The notes under the pieces: generated by a model | Databases searched by the model: none | Told to the model about the DNA's origin: nothing | The model's input: the letters and a program-made list of their open reading frames with translations, nothing else | Shown: piece after piece, positions 5,665-6,106 of the stretch | How the letters are laid out: every line of letters starts with the position of its first letter | How positions within the stretch are numbered: position 1 is the stretch's first letter | Source of the DNA: an uncultured Clostridium sp. | GTDB lineage: Bacteria; Bacillota; Clostridia; Lachnospirales; Lachnospiraceae | DNA length: 6,106 nt | Assembly (NCBI GenBank): GCA_958442925.1 | Contig: CAUCIO010000139.1 | Span: forward strand, 1 to 6,106 | Direction: 5' to 3' | Made by a program: the position numbers and the translations under genes

Positions 5665-6106
5665 CTAATTCGATGAAAGCTTAACTTGGCGCATATAAAC
5701 ACTGACACTGTAAGTTGTGGTACTGCCTGCATTGAATTTTATCCCAGCATATAAAAAATATTTTCCTTTGAGAGAGGAAATATCTAGTTTAAATGTCGTT
5801 ATACTACTTGCAAAACTAGCTGAAAAAGATTTTGCAAAATTGAATGAGGTTAAAGAGGGATTTGTACTAAGCCCCACATAAATAGTAAAATTATGATATT
5901 TTTCTGTATTTCCGAATTCGATGTTTCCACTTAAATAATTATAATCGTCTAATAATAAAGCGGGATCATTTCTACCAATACAAAAATGGGCATTAGATGG
6001 ATAGCAAGAAACCCAATCACCTGAAGAATAGGAGCCGTTTGTCCCAGCTGTTTTAGCCAAATTGAGTTTTAAATCTGCCAACTGTATATAAGGTTCTACA
6101 GTTCCT
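5665..6106 (-). CDS. Tail fibre variable C-terminal domain B (reverse, silent cassette; open at window edge)
   Basis: On the minus strand the frame is open from the window edge (6106) to a TAG at 5667-5665, giving at least 146 residues. The TTG at 6081 is not a credible start: no ribosome binding site precedes it, and the frame already reads GTVEPYIQLADLKLNLA upstream. The C-terminal half parallels domain A: FTIYVGLSTNPSL against VFVGVSQNSNL, and DISSLKGKYFLYAGI against DISGLKGNYYIYLGF, with the N-terminal half much more diverged. It thus looks like an alternative receptor-binding tip without an N-terminal part, which would be expressed only after inversion places it behind the constant region. 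It is strongly AT-rich. Confidence 0.75.
   Translation of the reverse strand, partial: GTVEPYIQLADLKLNLAKTAGTNGSYSSGDWVSCYPSNAHFCIGRNDPALLLDDYNYLSGNIEFGNTEKYHNFTIYVGLSTNPSLTSFNFAKSFSASFASSITTFKLDISSLKGKYFLYAGIKFNAGSTTTYSVSVYMRQVKLSSN

Larger units (their letters stand above)
5135..6106. mobile_element. Probable invertible tail-fibre cassette (right boundary at or beyond window edge)
   Basis: The segment holds two convergent, homologous C-terminal fibre domains. Its outer ends carry the same sequence in inverted orientation: AGGAAC at 5135-5140 and its complement GTTCCT at 6101-6106, the last six bases of the window. Both copies sit in the same codon phase (GGA-ACC and GGA-ACT, Gly-Thr), at the LGT of the fibre's joining motif. 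Six bases alone would be weak; the shared phase and protein position make it meaningful. The repeat probably continues outward past 6106. No recombinase is encoded in the window, so the enzyme type is unknown. Confidence 0.65.

Noticed and set aside
5637..5680. Bidirectional terminator between the convergent cassettes
   Set aside because: There is a T-run at 5640-5645, but I could not build a stable GC-rich stem next to it on either strand.
6079..6081. TTG as the true start of the reverse-strand cassette
   Set aside because: There is no Shine-Dalgarno sequence upstream, and the frame continues as sensible fibre sequence to the window edge in phase with the repeat.
5130..6106. Diversity-generating retroelement (variable and template repeat pair)
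   Set aside because: The two cassettes are only distantly similar, lie in inverse orientation and differ throughout rather than only at adenines; no reverse transcriptase is in the window.
1..6106. tRNA, rRNA, CRISPR array, insertion sequence or attachment site
   Set aside because: Apart from the short gaps described, the window is fully coding, and I saw no cloverleaf, regularly spaced repeats, transposase or att-like sequence.

Overview
This window is part of the late structural module of a contractile-tailed (myovirus-like, P2-type baseplate) prophage or phage-tail-like bacteriocin. The genes are tightly packed on the + strand, with strong AGGAGG-type ribosome binding sites, start/stop overlaps and moderate GC. 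Together with the protein families, this suggests a low-to-mid GC Gram-positive host, probably a gut Clostridia/Lachnospiraceae-type bacterium. The host assignment is inference; no host gene is present.

Layout: (1) 1-393, the end of a tail hub protein (gpD/gp27-like) fused to a C-terminal LysM domain. (2) 406-816, a gpV-like baseplate spike. (3) 816-1211, a gpU-like tail protein. (4) 1222-1500, a gpW/gp25-like wedge protein. (5) 1497-2651, baseplate J. (6) 2644-3735, tail protein I with a long C-terminal extension built of 16-residue repeats between two LDG/LNG motif blocks. (7) 3764-4156, a tail-collar fibre protein. (8) 4169-4597, an unrecognised small structural protein. (9) 4601-5161, the constant N-terminal part of a tail fibre. 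(10) 5130-5636 on + and 5665-6106 on -, two convergent, AT-rich, alternative C-terminal domains for that fibre. The genes very likely form one polycistronic late operon: hub, spike, wedge and J/I build the baseplate, the collar protein attaches fibres, and the last part decides receptor specificity.

The most interesting part is the right end. The two C-terminal domains face each other tail to tail and are distantly homologous. The reverse one has no start site of its own. Both begin at the same short sequence (AGGAAC, inverted at the outer ends, 5135-5140 and 6101-6106), in the same codon phase, in codons for a conserved L-G-T of the fibre's joining motif. This is the architecture of an invertible, host-range-switching tail-fibre cassette. 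The window ends inside the right repeat and no recombinase is visible, so the site and enzyme family remain open.

The fibre reading frame is also broken at the cassette boundary. The N-terminal part (frame of 4601) and the + variable domain (frame of 5130) are offset by one base, and the coding signal changes frame at about 5127-5133. This could be an indel (decay or sequencing error), a frame set by recombination, or, less likely, recoding at a prfB-like AGGAGA-AAT-TCC-TGA arrangement at 5147-5161.
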